This document shows positions 1-6,048 of a DNA stretch of 19,787 nucleotides, in pieces. The stretch comes from Rhodospirillales bacterium (GTDB taxonomy: Bacteria > Pseudomonadota > Alphaproteobacteria > Rhodospirillales > JABHCV01). Made by a program: the position numbers and the translations under genes. The notes under the pieces were generated by a model that saw nothing but the letters and a program-made list of their open reading frames with translations, had not been told where the DNA came from and ran no database searches. Each line of letters begins with the position of its first letter. Within the stretch, counting starts at the first letter, position 1. The stretch is from NCBI GenBank assembly GCA_016776705.1, contig JADHSW010000026.1, forward strand, positions 1 to 19,787. The letters are read 5' to 3'.

Positions 1-1
1 G

Positions 2-229
2 TTCAATTTCCTGGGCCGCCTTGACAAAACCATTACCCCCGTCGGGCTGGAAGGTTCTGATCTGGAAGACTGGCTCGCCGAAAACCCCGAAGGCCGCATG
101 ATTGTGGTCGCAGGTAAAGTGCATGAAAATATTACACCTCATTATTCGCAGCCGTTTCGAGGCCGCCTTTTGATCATCATTGACAGCACCCAGGTGCTCG
201 ACAACCCGTCCGTCATTGATAAACCATAA
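2..229 (+). CDS. C-terminal end of a probable membrane glycosyltransferase (GT39-like), 5' truncated
   Basis: An open frame enters from the left edge and ends at a TAA at 227-229, giving 75 visible residues. The fragment reads as a soluble tail with the segment DWLAENPEGRMIVV followed by SQPFRGRLLIII. I recall a 'D/E-W-L-x-x-N-P-x-G ... QP-[FY]-R-G' arrangement in the periplasmic tails of alphaproteobacterial GT39/ArnT-like lipid-linked sugar transferases, so that is the proposed family. No membrane segment or catalytic motif is in view, so the call rests on a short stretch. The gene lies just upstream of the groESL promoter on the same strand. No hairpin terminator is visible between them. 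Confidence 0.5.
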   Translation, partial: FNFLGRLDKTITPVGLEGSDLEDWLAENPEGRMIVVAGKVHENITPHYSQPFRGRLLIIIDSTQVLDNPSVIDKP

Positions 230-250
230 AAATAAACAGCCCTTCAAAGC

Positions 251-279
251 TTGACAGGGACAGCAAACACTCCTAAATC
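251..279 (+). promoter_or_regulatory. groESL promoter
   Basis: A consensus -35 box TTGACA lies at 251-256. Seventeen bases further on is a weak -10, TAAATC at 274-279. The predicted transcription start falls inside the CIRCE element that begins at 281, the expected geometry for HrcA repression. A heat-shock sigma factor could also read this promoter, since CTTGACA resembles the -35 of RpoH promoters in alphaproteobacteria. The -10 assignment is uncertain. Confidence 0.65.
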
Positions 280-280
280 C

Positions 281-307
281 TTAGCACTCAAACCAATAGA
301 GTGCTAA
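281..307 (+). promoter_or_regulatory. CIRCE operator (HrcA binding site)
   Basis: The element is TTAGCACTC at 281-289, nine spacer bases at 290-298, and GAGTGCTAA at 299-307. Both arms match the CIRCE consensus exactly and the spacing is the canonical 9 bases. CIRCE is the inverted repeat bound by the heat-shock repressor HrcA. It lies 49 bases upstream of the groES start, so groESL is expected to be derepressed on heat shock. The hrcA gene is not in this window. Confidence 0.96.
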
Positions 308-356
308 TAACCTCTATTTTATCGTTATTTATCAGTAAGTTCCTGGAGTATGAACT

Positions 357-665
357 ATGAAATTCAGACCTCTGCATGACCGCGTTCTCGTAAAACGCCT
401 TGAGCAGGAAGAAAAAACCGCCGGTGGCATCATCATTCCAGATACCGCCCAGGAAAAACCCAGTGAAGGTGAAATCATCGCTGTCGGTTCCGGCGCACGC
501 CGTGATGACGGCACCATTGTCGCGCTCGACGTCAAAGCTGGCGATCAGGTGCTGTTCGGCAAATGGTCCGGCACCGAAGTTTCTGTCGACGGGCAAGACC
601 TGTTGATCATGAAAGAATCCGATCTTCTTGGTGTCATCCAAGGCGCCCAAAAGAAGAAGAAATAG
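357..665 (+). CDS. groES: Co-chaperonin GroES (Hsp10)
   Basis: GroES forms the seven-membered lid that closes the GroEL folding chamber in the cytoplasm in an ATP-dependent cycle. The 102-residue product opens with the family signature (FRPLHDRVLVKR, residues 3-14). It has the mobile loop with GGIII at 23-27, the hydrophobic contact to GroEL, and ends with the usual DLLIMKESDLLGVI stretch. The ATG at 357 has a good Shine-Dalgarno site, GGAG at 345-348. The protein is a few residues longer than the usual 95-97 because it ends in GAQKKKK, a four-lysine tail. It is the first gene of the groESL operon, behind the promoter and CIRCE, with groEL 131 bases downstream. Confidence 0.98.
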   Translation: MKFRPLHDRVLVKRLEQEEKTAGGIIIPDTAQEKPSEGEIIAVGSGARRDDGTIVALDVKAGDQVLFGKWSGTEVSVDGQDLLIMKESDLLGVIQGAQKKKK

Positions 666-670
666 TTTTT

Positions 671-710
671 AGAGCAACCTGCGTTTCGTTAAACGCAGGA
701 AAGTTGCTCT
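671..710 (+). promoter_or_regulatory. Stem-loop between groES and groEL
   Basis: AGAGCAAC at 671-678 pairs with GTTGCTCT at 703-710, and CTGCGTTT at 679-686 pairs with AAACGCAG at 691-698. This gives 16 base pairs with a CGTT tetraloop and a GAAA bulge on the 3' side. The hairpin starts five bases after the groES stop. It has no U-tract, so it is unlikely to be a full intrinsic terminator. A role in mRNA processing, stability or partial attenuation is inferred; groESL mRNA cleavage between the two genes has been reported in Agrobacterium. Confidence 0.75.
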
Positions 711-724
711 AACTCTTTAATATC

Positions 725-772
725 GATCAAATTATCTGCATTTACTTGGAAACAATTAAATGCCGTTTGATC
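725..772 (+). promoter_or_regulatory. Second, weaker stem-loop upstream of groEL
   Basis: GATCAAA at 725-731 pairs with TTTGATC at 766-772. Inside it, GCATTTA at 738-744 pairs with TAAATGC at 757-763, leaving a 12-base loop and an asymmetric internal loop (6 and 2 bases). It ends 11 bases before the groEL Shine-Dalgarno AAGGAT (783-788), which stays outside the structure. The stem is AT-rich, so it could be temperature sensitive. That role is inference only. Confidence 0.45.
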
Positions 773-796
773 TAGCCAGATTAAGGATCATTAAAA

Positions 797-2455
797 ATGG
801 CTGCTAAAGAAGTTAAATTCAGCACTGACGCCCGTACGCGTATGCTTAACGGCGTCGACATCCTGGCCAACGCTGTCAAGGTAACGCTGGGCCCCAAGGG
901 TCGTAACGTTGTTCTGGACAAGTCGTTCGGCGCACCGCGCATCACCAAGGACGGCGTCACCGTCGCCAAGGAAATCGAACTGACAGACAAGTTCGAAAAC
1001 ATGGGCGCACAGATGGTCAAGGAAGTTGCTTCCAGAACCAATGACGAAGCCGGTGACGGCACCACGACGGCGACTATTCTTGCCCAGGCTATCGTCCGCG
1101 AAGGTTGCAAAGCCGTTGCCGCCGGTATGAACCCGATGGACCTGAAACGCGGCATCGACCTGGCCGTTGAAGTCGTTATGGCCGACATCAAAAAGCGCGC
1201 CAAGAAAGTTTCCACGAGTGCAGAAGTTGCCCAGGTTGGCACCATCTCCTCGAACGGCGACACCGACATCGGCAACAAGATCGCCGAAGCCATGGAGCGC
1301 GTCGGCAACGAAGGCGTCATCACTGTCGAAGAATCCAAGGGACTCGAAACAGAACTCACCGTCGTTGAAGGCATGCAGTTCGATCGCGGTTACACCTCGC
1401 CGTATTTCGTCACTAATGCCGAAAAAATGACCTGCGAGATGGAAAATCCGTTCATCCTGATCCACGAATCAAAGCTCTCCTCCCTGCAGCCCCTGTTGCC
1501 GGTTCTGGAAAGCATCGTTCAGTCTTCACGTCCGCTGCTGATCATTGCAGAAGACATCGAAGGCGAAGCCTTGGCGACCCTGGTAGTCAACAAGCTGCGC
1601 GGCGGCCTCAAGGTCTGTGCCGTCAAGGCTCCTGGCTTCGGCGACCGCAGGAAGGCAATGCTGGAAGATATTGCCGTTCTGACCAACGGTCAGGTGATCA
1701 GCGAAGATCTTGGCATCAAGCTCGAAAACGTCACCCTTGATATGCTCGGCACCGCCAAGAAGCTTCACATCACCAAGGAAGAAACCACCCTGGTTGAAGG
1801 TGCTGGTGCGAAAAAGGCGATCATGACCCGTTGCAACCAGATCCGTGCTCAGGTCGAAGAAACATCGTCCGATTACGACCGTGAAAAACTGCAGGAACGT
1901 CTGGCCAAATTGGCCGGTGGTGTTGCCGTTATCAGTGTCGGCGGTGCTTCGGAAATCGAAGTGAAAGAACGCAAGGATCGCGTTGACGACGCCCTGCACG
2001 CTACCCGCGCTGCTGTCGAAGAAGGCGTTGTCCCTGGTGGCGGAACGGCTCTGTTGTTCGCAACCAAGGCTCTGGCCAAAATTGAAGGCGAGAATGCCGA
2101 TCAGAAGGTTGGCGTCAACATCGTTCGCCGCGCCATTCAGGCTCCTTGCCGTCAGATCGCAGAAAACGCCGGTGTCGACGGCTCCGTGGTTGTCGGCAAG
2201 CTGCTTGAAGGCAAAAGCAACGTCGGCTTTGACGCTCAGAAAGGTATATACACCGATCTGGTCAAGGCTGGCATCATTGATCCGGCCAAGGTTGTTCGTA
2301 CGGCCCTGCAGGACGCGGCTTCTGTCGCCGGCCTGCTGGTGACCACCGAAGCCATGGTTGCCGATGCTCCTGCAAAGGACGAAGGCGGTATGGGCGGTGC
2401 GCCTGACATGGGCGGAATGGGCGGAATGGGTGGAATGGGCGGAATGGGCTTCTAG
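797..2455 (+). CDS. groEL: Chaperonin GroEL (Hsp60)
   Basis: GroEL is the ATP-driven double-ring chaperonin that encapsulates non-native proteins together with GroES. At 552 residues it is of normal length. The N-terminus (AAKEVKFS) and the ATP-site segment GDGTTTAT, with Asp87, match the family exactly. The conserved DDALHATRAAVEEG stretch, holding the equivalent of the catalytic Asp398, is present, as is the PGGGTAL motif. The C-terminus is the typical Gly-Gly-Met repeat ending in MGF. The ATG at 797 follows AAGGAT at 783-788. It is cotranscribed with groES from the CIRCE-controlled promoter and is followed by a strong terminator at 2492-2524. Nothing in the sequence suggests a divergent or duplicated specialised copy. 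Confidence 0.99.
   Translation: MAAKEVKFSTDARTRMLNGVDILANAVKVTLGPKGRNVVLDKSFGAPRITKDGVTVAKEIELTDKFENMGAQMVKEVASRTNDEAGDGTTTATILAQAIVREGCKAVAAGMNPMDLKRGIDLAVEVVMADIKKRAKKVSTSAEVAQVGTISSNGDTDIGNKIAEAMERVGNEGVITVEESKGLETELTVVEGMQFDRGYTSPYFVTNAEKMTCEMENPFILIHESKLSSLQPLLPVLESIVQSSRPLLIIAEDIEGEALATLVVNKLRGGLKVCAVKAPGFGDRRKAMLEDIAVLTNGQVISEDLGIKLENVTLDMLGTAKKLHITKEETTLVEGAGAKKAIMTRCNQIRAQVEETSSDYDREKLQERLAKLAGGVAVISVGGASEIEVKERKDRVDDALHATRAAVEEGVVPGGGTALLFATKALAKIEGENADQKVGVNIVRRAIQAPCRQIAENAGVDGSVVVGKLLEGKSNVGFDAQKGIYTDLVKAGIIDPAKVVRTALQDAASVAGLLVTTEAMVADAPAKDEGGMGGAPDMGGMGGMGGMGGMGF
2408..2449 (+). repeat. 9-bp tandem repeat encoding the GroEL Gly-Gly-Met tail
   Basis: The unit ATGGGCGGA occurs at 2408, 2417, 2426 (one T for C change) and 2435, then a partial ATGGGC at 2444. 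It encodes Met-Gly-Gly repeats, the flexible tail that projects into the GroEL cavity. Such tracts can change unit number by slippage. Confidence 0.9.
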
Positions 2456-2491
2456 GCCACTTCGTCAATTCAACTTAAAAAGCTGTCAAAT

Positions 2492-2524
2492 GGGGTCGCA
2501 CTTAATTGTGCGGCCCCGTTTTTT
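2492..2524 (+). terminator. Rho-independent terminator of groESL
   Basis: GGGGTCGCAC at 2492-2501 pairs with GTGCGGCCCC at 2508-2517 around a TTAATT loop: ten pairs including one G-U. It is followed at once by G and six T. It lies 37 bases after the groEL stop. The last T residues overlap the stop codon of the flippase gene that converges from the right. The same hairpin may also stop transcription on the - strand, where it is followed, less closely, by a short T-run. Confidence 0.93.
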
Positions 2525-3842
2525 ATTCCCTGGATCGCGCCAAAGGCGTTCCGTACAACATAACCCCGCCCCGGAAGTTCAGCCATTTCCAGGTTGCTCC
2601 ATTGATTGCGAAAGAGGCGACAACAAAGGCGATGGCCGTCGCAGTGCAGGCGCCATAAAGCCCATATAGGGGTATCAGCGCCAAATTGAGGCCCGCGTTG
2701 ACGGCCACATTAAAGCTCATAAGCACGCTCTGACGTCCCGGCTGCCCGGCTTGCAGGACAATATAATCCATGGGGATCATCAACGAGTAAATCACCAGCC
2801 CGGCGATTAGCACCAGCAGCACCGGATGGCTCAGGGCTACCAGATCATCCGGGAAATACGGGCCCAGGTAAGGGTAGACGACAAGCACCCCAGCGGCGGC
2901 AATGACGAATACACCCAGGCTCATCAAGGCAACCTTGCGGCAAAATTTTCCTGTCGCCAACTTATCATCTGTGTTCAGCAACCGCGCCAGTTCCGGATTT
3001 GCCAGGGTACGGAAAACAACCGGCACCTGGAACAGCCCCTCGATGAACAGGGCTGCAAAGCTGTAGATGCCAACATCGCGGTCACTGACGAAAACACCCA
3101 GCATGATGACATCGATGCGGATATAGGATTCAGCCAGAAACCCATTGATCAGGGCGCGCGAACCAAAACGAAAATGAACCCTGATCCACCGCCACAGCGC
3201 TTCACTCGAATAGAAATCTGTCAAATTAAGGCGGACCAGAGACAACAGCAAAGGCAGCAAGGCAACTTCGGCGATTGTGAAACTGAGACCCAGCATGTAC
3301 GGCGGTTTTTCAAGCCATGCCATGAACAGGCAACTGATCAGAATTACAGACACCCGCAAGGATTGTGCAGCAGCAAAGGCTTTCATACGCCTGACGCCGT
3401 TAAGAACCCCCATCAGAACCTTGTTGACGGCAAAGAACATCAATCCCGGGGCGGCGAGGGCGATGCCTTTGCCCACCGACTCGCTTTCCGCCAATACACC
3501 GATTGGGTAACTTAGAAGATAAATGCCAAAAGCTGTGAGCAGCCCAAAGGCGGCCGCCAGGACAACCGCTGCGGCCGAGACGACACCCAGATGTTCCGGC
3601 TCCTCGTCTATTTCAGAGGTATGTTTTTGCGCCGAGTCATGGAACCCCATGACGGCAAACTGGGCGGTAACAACATAGACGGCATAAATCTGGTTGAACA
3701 CACCAAGCGCTGCGACACCGTAGTAGGCGGCAATAAAAAAATTGAGGATAACGCCGGTACCCGCCATCACGGCGAAGGCGCCATAATTCCAGGCGGCATC
3801 GGTCAGGAATTTCGATTGAAGCCGAAATTTACCGTCCGCCAT
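2523..3842 (-). CDS. Polysaccharide flippase, Wzx-like (MOP superfamily)
   Basis: A 439-residue, strongly hydrophobic protein with about 12 or more predicted membrane segments and short charged loops, the usual size and build of Wzx/RfbX-type oligosaccharide-lipid flippases. The N-terminal region (AAWNYGAFAVMAGTGVILNF, then a YG-x3-LG-x-FNQIY stretch) matches the first two helices of the family. The C-terminal half has the PMDYIVLQAGQ and LIPLYGLYGAC segments typical of the polysaccharide-biosynthesis C-terminal domain. Such proteins move undecaprenyl-linked sugars across the inner membrane. The ATG at 3842 has AAGGGA just upstream. The gene starts 11 bases after the stop of the amidotransferase gene, so the two form one transcription unit. 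The substrate cannot be read from the sequence. Confidence 0.88.
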   Translation of the reverse strand: MADGKFRLQSKFLTDAAWNYGAFAVMAGTGVILNFFIAAYYGVAALGVFNQIYAVYVVTAQFAVMGFHDSAQKHTSEIDEEPEHLGVVSAAAVVLAAAFGLLTAFGIYLLSYPIGVLAESESVGKGIALAAPGLMFFAVNKVLMGVLNGVRRMKAFAAAQSLRVSVILISCLFMAWLEKPPYMLGLSFTIAEVALLPLLLSLVRLNLTDFYSSEALWRWIRVHFRFGSRALINGFLAESYIRIDVIMLGVFVSDRDVGIYSFAALFIEGLFQVPVVFRTLANPELARLLNTDDKLATGKFCRKVALMSLGVFVIAAAGVLVVYPYLGPYFPDDLVALSHPVLLVLIAGLVIYSLMIPMDYIVLQAGQPGRQSVLMSFNVAVNAGLNLALIPLYGLYGACTATAIAFVVASFAINGATWKWLNFRGGVMLYGTPLARSRE

Positions 3843-3853
3843 GTGTTCCCTTT

Positions 3854-5794
3854 TCAGTACAGTTTTTCGATGGAGTTAATCCGGGTCAGGACTTCCTCCA
3901 GATTAAATCCCGTATGTTTGGCGAAATCGTATAGCACGTCCATTTTTGGCGCATTATCTTCTTCAAGCAATAGCACCGCCTGCTCGCGGGTGATCAACCC
4001 CTCGCGGATCTGGTTCGAGCGGAAGGTGTCATATTCAGAAAATCCAGCAACGGTATGATAGATATAATTGATGAACGACGTATAGCCATCGCCAATACGC
4101 CATGTATTGTCTCTGTTCGCCGCCGTTTCCCAGCCATATTCACCGATCAGGGTCTTGTTGATCTCTTCTTCATCCCACGGAAGATAATGATACAGGTAGG
4201 TGAAATCATCCTTGGCTATAAAGGTTGAAAAGTATGCCCACATTGTGTCGATGAACGACTCATTGAAATAGCGCGGATTAAGCAAATACTGCGATGCATA
4301 CCATGAAAACAAACCGATTTTGTTGGCGAGGGAGAGGCCAAACAGACGGTTGCCGTGTTCATTTTCCTTTACACCCGCAAATCCGGCTTTGAAATCCGTC
4401 CGTTCCAGTAAGTTCCCACCGCAAAAAAGGACCAGATCCAGACCTGTTTCCTTGCGCAATTCCCTTAAGTAATGGAAGAACATTTTGTCACCGGCCATAA
4501 AGATCGGGATCATGCCGAGCTTCGGACGCGCCAGCCATGCATGGATGTTTTTACGAATATAGCGTCGTTTGGCCGGAATATCAGCGGCGCGCAATATATG
4601 TTCAACGCCTAACTGACCACACATGCGCGCCGAATTACGTCTGGCGATATCTGTAACCATGCCCCAGTCATAGGTAAACGCGATTGGGTTCATGCCCATT
4701 TCATTCTTGATCAAATGCAGCCCGTACGAGCTGTCGCGTCCCCCGCTGAAAGCAACAATACAATCGGGTGAACCATCCTTGCTTCGATGTTTTGCCAGAA
4801 TTTCCTCGAGGGCATCGCGACCTTCGGGTTTTTGCGTCTTGTAATCCCGGCAATAATTGCAAATGCCATCCTGGTCAAATTCGATATAGGGATAGGTATT
4901 CGGCAGGACGCATTTGGTGCAGCGCTGAACATCGGCCAAATGATCGGTCATGTCTTTAACGCTAAGCAGGGATTTGGAAAAAACCGTCGCCGTCGCCATC
5001 ACGGGATGGTCGAATTTGAAAGTTTGGGGAACAGCATCATCGAAAGGAATAATCATGCCGCTATCAACAACAAGCTGATTAACCTCTGTTCCCCTGGATT
5101 TTCTCCCAATTGGTCCTTTTTCGATAAAGCTCTCCAGAATGAATTTTTCTGAGGCAAAGGCGAAAATTCCCAATTCTTCGAAATGGGCCGAATAAATAGA
5201 GCCATTATTTGTGGCCAAGGCCATCAGCCTGGCGTCATTTCTGAAAAATCCCAGGGAAGCTGTGCCGGTCAGTTTTGCAAACGTCTGGGATATAGCTTGT
5301 GACAAGTCATCGCCACTTTCGACATACTTGTCGATCAGGCGGTAGATTACTTCGGAATCCGTATCAAGCGAACGGTCAATGTCTAAATGCTGGTCCCAAA
5401 GTTCACGGTCATTGGTTATCAATCCGTTATGAACTCCAATGCTTTGATCGGTTATGATTGGCTGGTTATTGCCAACAACAGTCTCTGTACCATTATAAAC
5501 AAGTCGGCAATGACCAATCGCCGCATAGGCCTCCGATGCCAGGCCATTGTCATCAACTTGGTAAGCCGCCTCGCTTGCTTTCACAAATGATTTAAAATCG
5601 GCGGACCGAAGCATGGATGAAGGAGCAATCGGACGTTTGAAGACGTGTACCTCATCACTTGCGGCAATGACCAGACCACTGGCTTCGCGCCCACGCGGTT
5701 CAGACAGCTTAAACAGCTCAATAATCGATTGGTGAAACGCCGTCTTGTCGCAAGATGCACCTTTTTTGGCGATGATTCCGAATATTCCGCACAT
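3854..5794 (-). CDS. Class II glutamine amidotransferase fused to N-acetyl-sugar amidotransferase (PP-loop, WbpG/PseA-like)
   Basis: The 646-residue protein has two modules. Residues 1 to about 250 are an N-terminal-nucleophile glutaminase. They show Cys2 in MCGIFGI, EPRGREASG (32-40, like GlmS EYRGYDSAG), IGHCRLVYNG (93-102), VHNGLITN (121-128) and DTDSEVI (144-150). Residues from about 290 are an ATP-pyrophosphatase of the N-acetyl sugar amidotransferase family. They show a four-Cys site (Cys292, 295, 312, 315; CTKC and CNYC), a PP-loop SGGRDSS (350-356) and a GGNLLERTDFK-type segment after 459. Known WbpG/PseA-type enzymes use ammonia and ATP to turn an N-acetyl group on a sugar into an acetamidino group. 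WbpG relies on separate HisH/HisF-like partners for ammonia. Here the ammonia source appears to be fused on, so a self-contained glutamine-dependent sugar amidotransferase is inferred. The ATG at 5794 has AGG about 10 bases upstream. The flippase follows in the same unit. Confidence 0.85.
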   Translation of the reverse strand: MCGIFGIIAKKGASCDKTAFHQSIIELFKLSEPRGREASGLVIAASDEVHVFKRPIAPSSMLRSADFKSFVKASEAAYQVDDNGLASEAYAAIGHCRLVYNGTETVVGNNQPIITDQSIGVHNGLITNDRELWDQHLDIDRSLDTDSEVIYRLIDKYVESGDDLSQAISQTFAKLTGTASLGFFRNDARLMALATNNGSIYSAHFEELGIFAFASEKFILESFIEKGPIGRKSRGTEVNQLVVDSGMIIPFDDAVPQTFKFDHPVMATATVFSKSLLSVKDMTDHLADVQRCTKCVLPNTYPYIEFDQDGICNYCRDYKTQKPEGRDALEEILAKHRSKDGSPDCIVAFSGGRDSSYGLHLIKNEMGMNPIAFTYDWGMVTDIARRNSARMCGQLGVEHILRAADIPAKRRYIRKNIHAWLARPKLGMIPIFMAGDKMFFHYLRELRKETGLDLVLFCGGNLLERTDFKAGFAGVKENEHGNRLFGLSLANKIGLFSWYASQYLLNPRYFNESFIDTMWAYFSTFIAKDDFTYLYHYLPWDEEEINKTLIGEYGWETAANRDNTWRIGDGYTSFINYIYHTVAGFSEYDTFRSNQIREGLITREQAVLLLEEDNAPKMDVLYDFAKHTGFNLEEVLTRINSIEKLY

Positions 5795-6048
5795 GTTAAA
5801 AGCCTAGCATTGCCCTTAAAAAATAAAAATAAACCCGAAATACTGACGTGGACGAACCAGTTTGTCGGCTGTTTTGCGGGACGCTATCACTAATCAGACA
5901 CCAGTGTCCACGACACCCTTGCAACAACCTTTCAATAGGGTTTCCTGGTTGAGGAACAAGGTTTTTTTGGGGTGGTCTTAAAGGGGGGAATTCATTACGT
6001 TGCGTCCCAGAATTCCCCTAATTTCATTGACACAGGCACCCGCTTCAA
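5795..6048. other. Divergent intergenic region between the amidotransferase and GT-C genes
   Basis: These 254 bases must hold the promoters of two divergent genes. I see no convincing -35/-10 pair for either. An AT-rich block lies at 5815-5835, just upstream of the - strand start. A TTGACA at 6027-6032 is only 16 bases from the + strand start, too close to serve it in the normal way. An inverted repeat occurs at 5985-6018 (listed separately) and a small one, GACAC-CA-GTGTC, at 5897-5908. No small ORF with a ribosome site stands out. Confidence 0.5.
5985..6018. repeat. 9-bp perfect inverted repeat upstream of the GT-C gene
   Basis: GGGGAATTC at 5985-5993 is mirrored by GAATTCCCC at 6010-6018 with a 16-base spacer. 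It ends 30 bases before the start of the 612-aa gene. It could be an operator or a leader hairpin; there is no T-tract, so it does not look like a terminator. Confidence 0.6.

Noticed and set aside
288..650. Open frame antisense to groES (120 codons)
   Set aside because: It mirrors a strong groES gene and covers its promoter and CIRCE; its product resembles no known protein.
671..710. Intrinsic terminator after groES
   Set aside because: The hairpin is strong but not followed by a T-tract, and groEL needs read-through.
781..1465. Two long antisense frames over the 5' half of groEL
   Set aside because: They arise from the codon bias of groEL on the opposite strand; no ribosome site and no recognisable protein.
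2358..2669. Frame over the groEL tail and terminator, Trp/Glu repeats
   Set aside because: It is the shifted reading of the Gly-Gly-Met repeat and crosses a strong terminator.
2826..3515. 229-codon + strand frame inside the flippase gene
   Set aside because: It is composed of polar low-complexity residues, typical of the complement of a membrane-protein gene.
6027..6032. TTGACA as -35 box of the GT-C gene
   Set aside because: It is 16 bases before the start codon, so its -10 would fall within the coding region.
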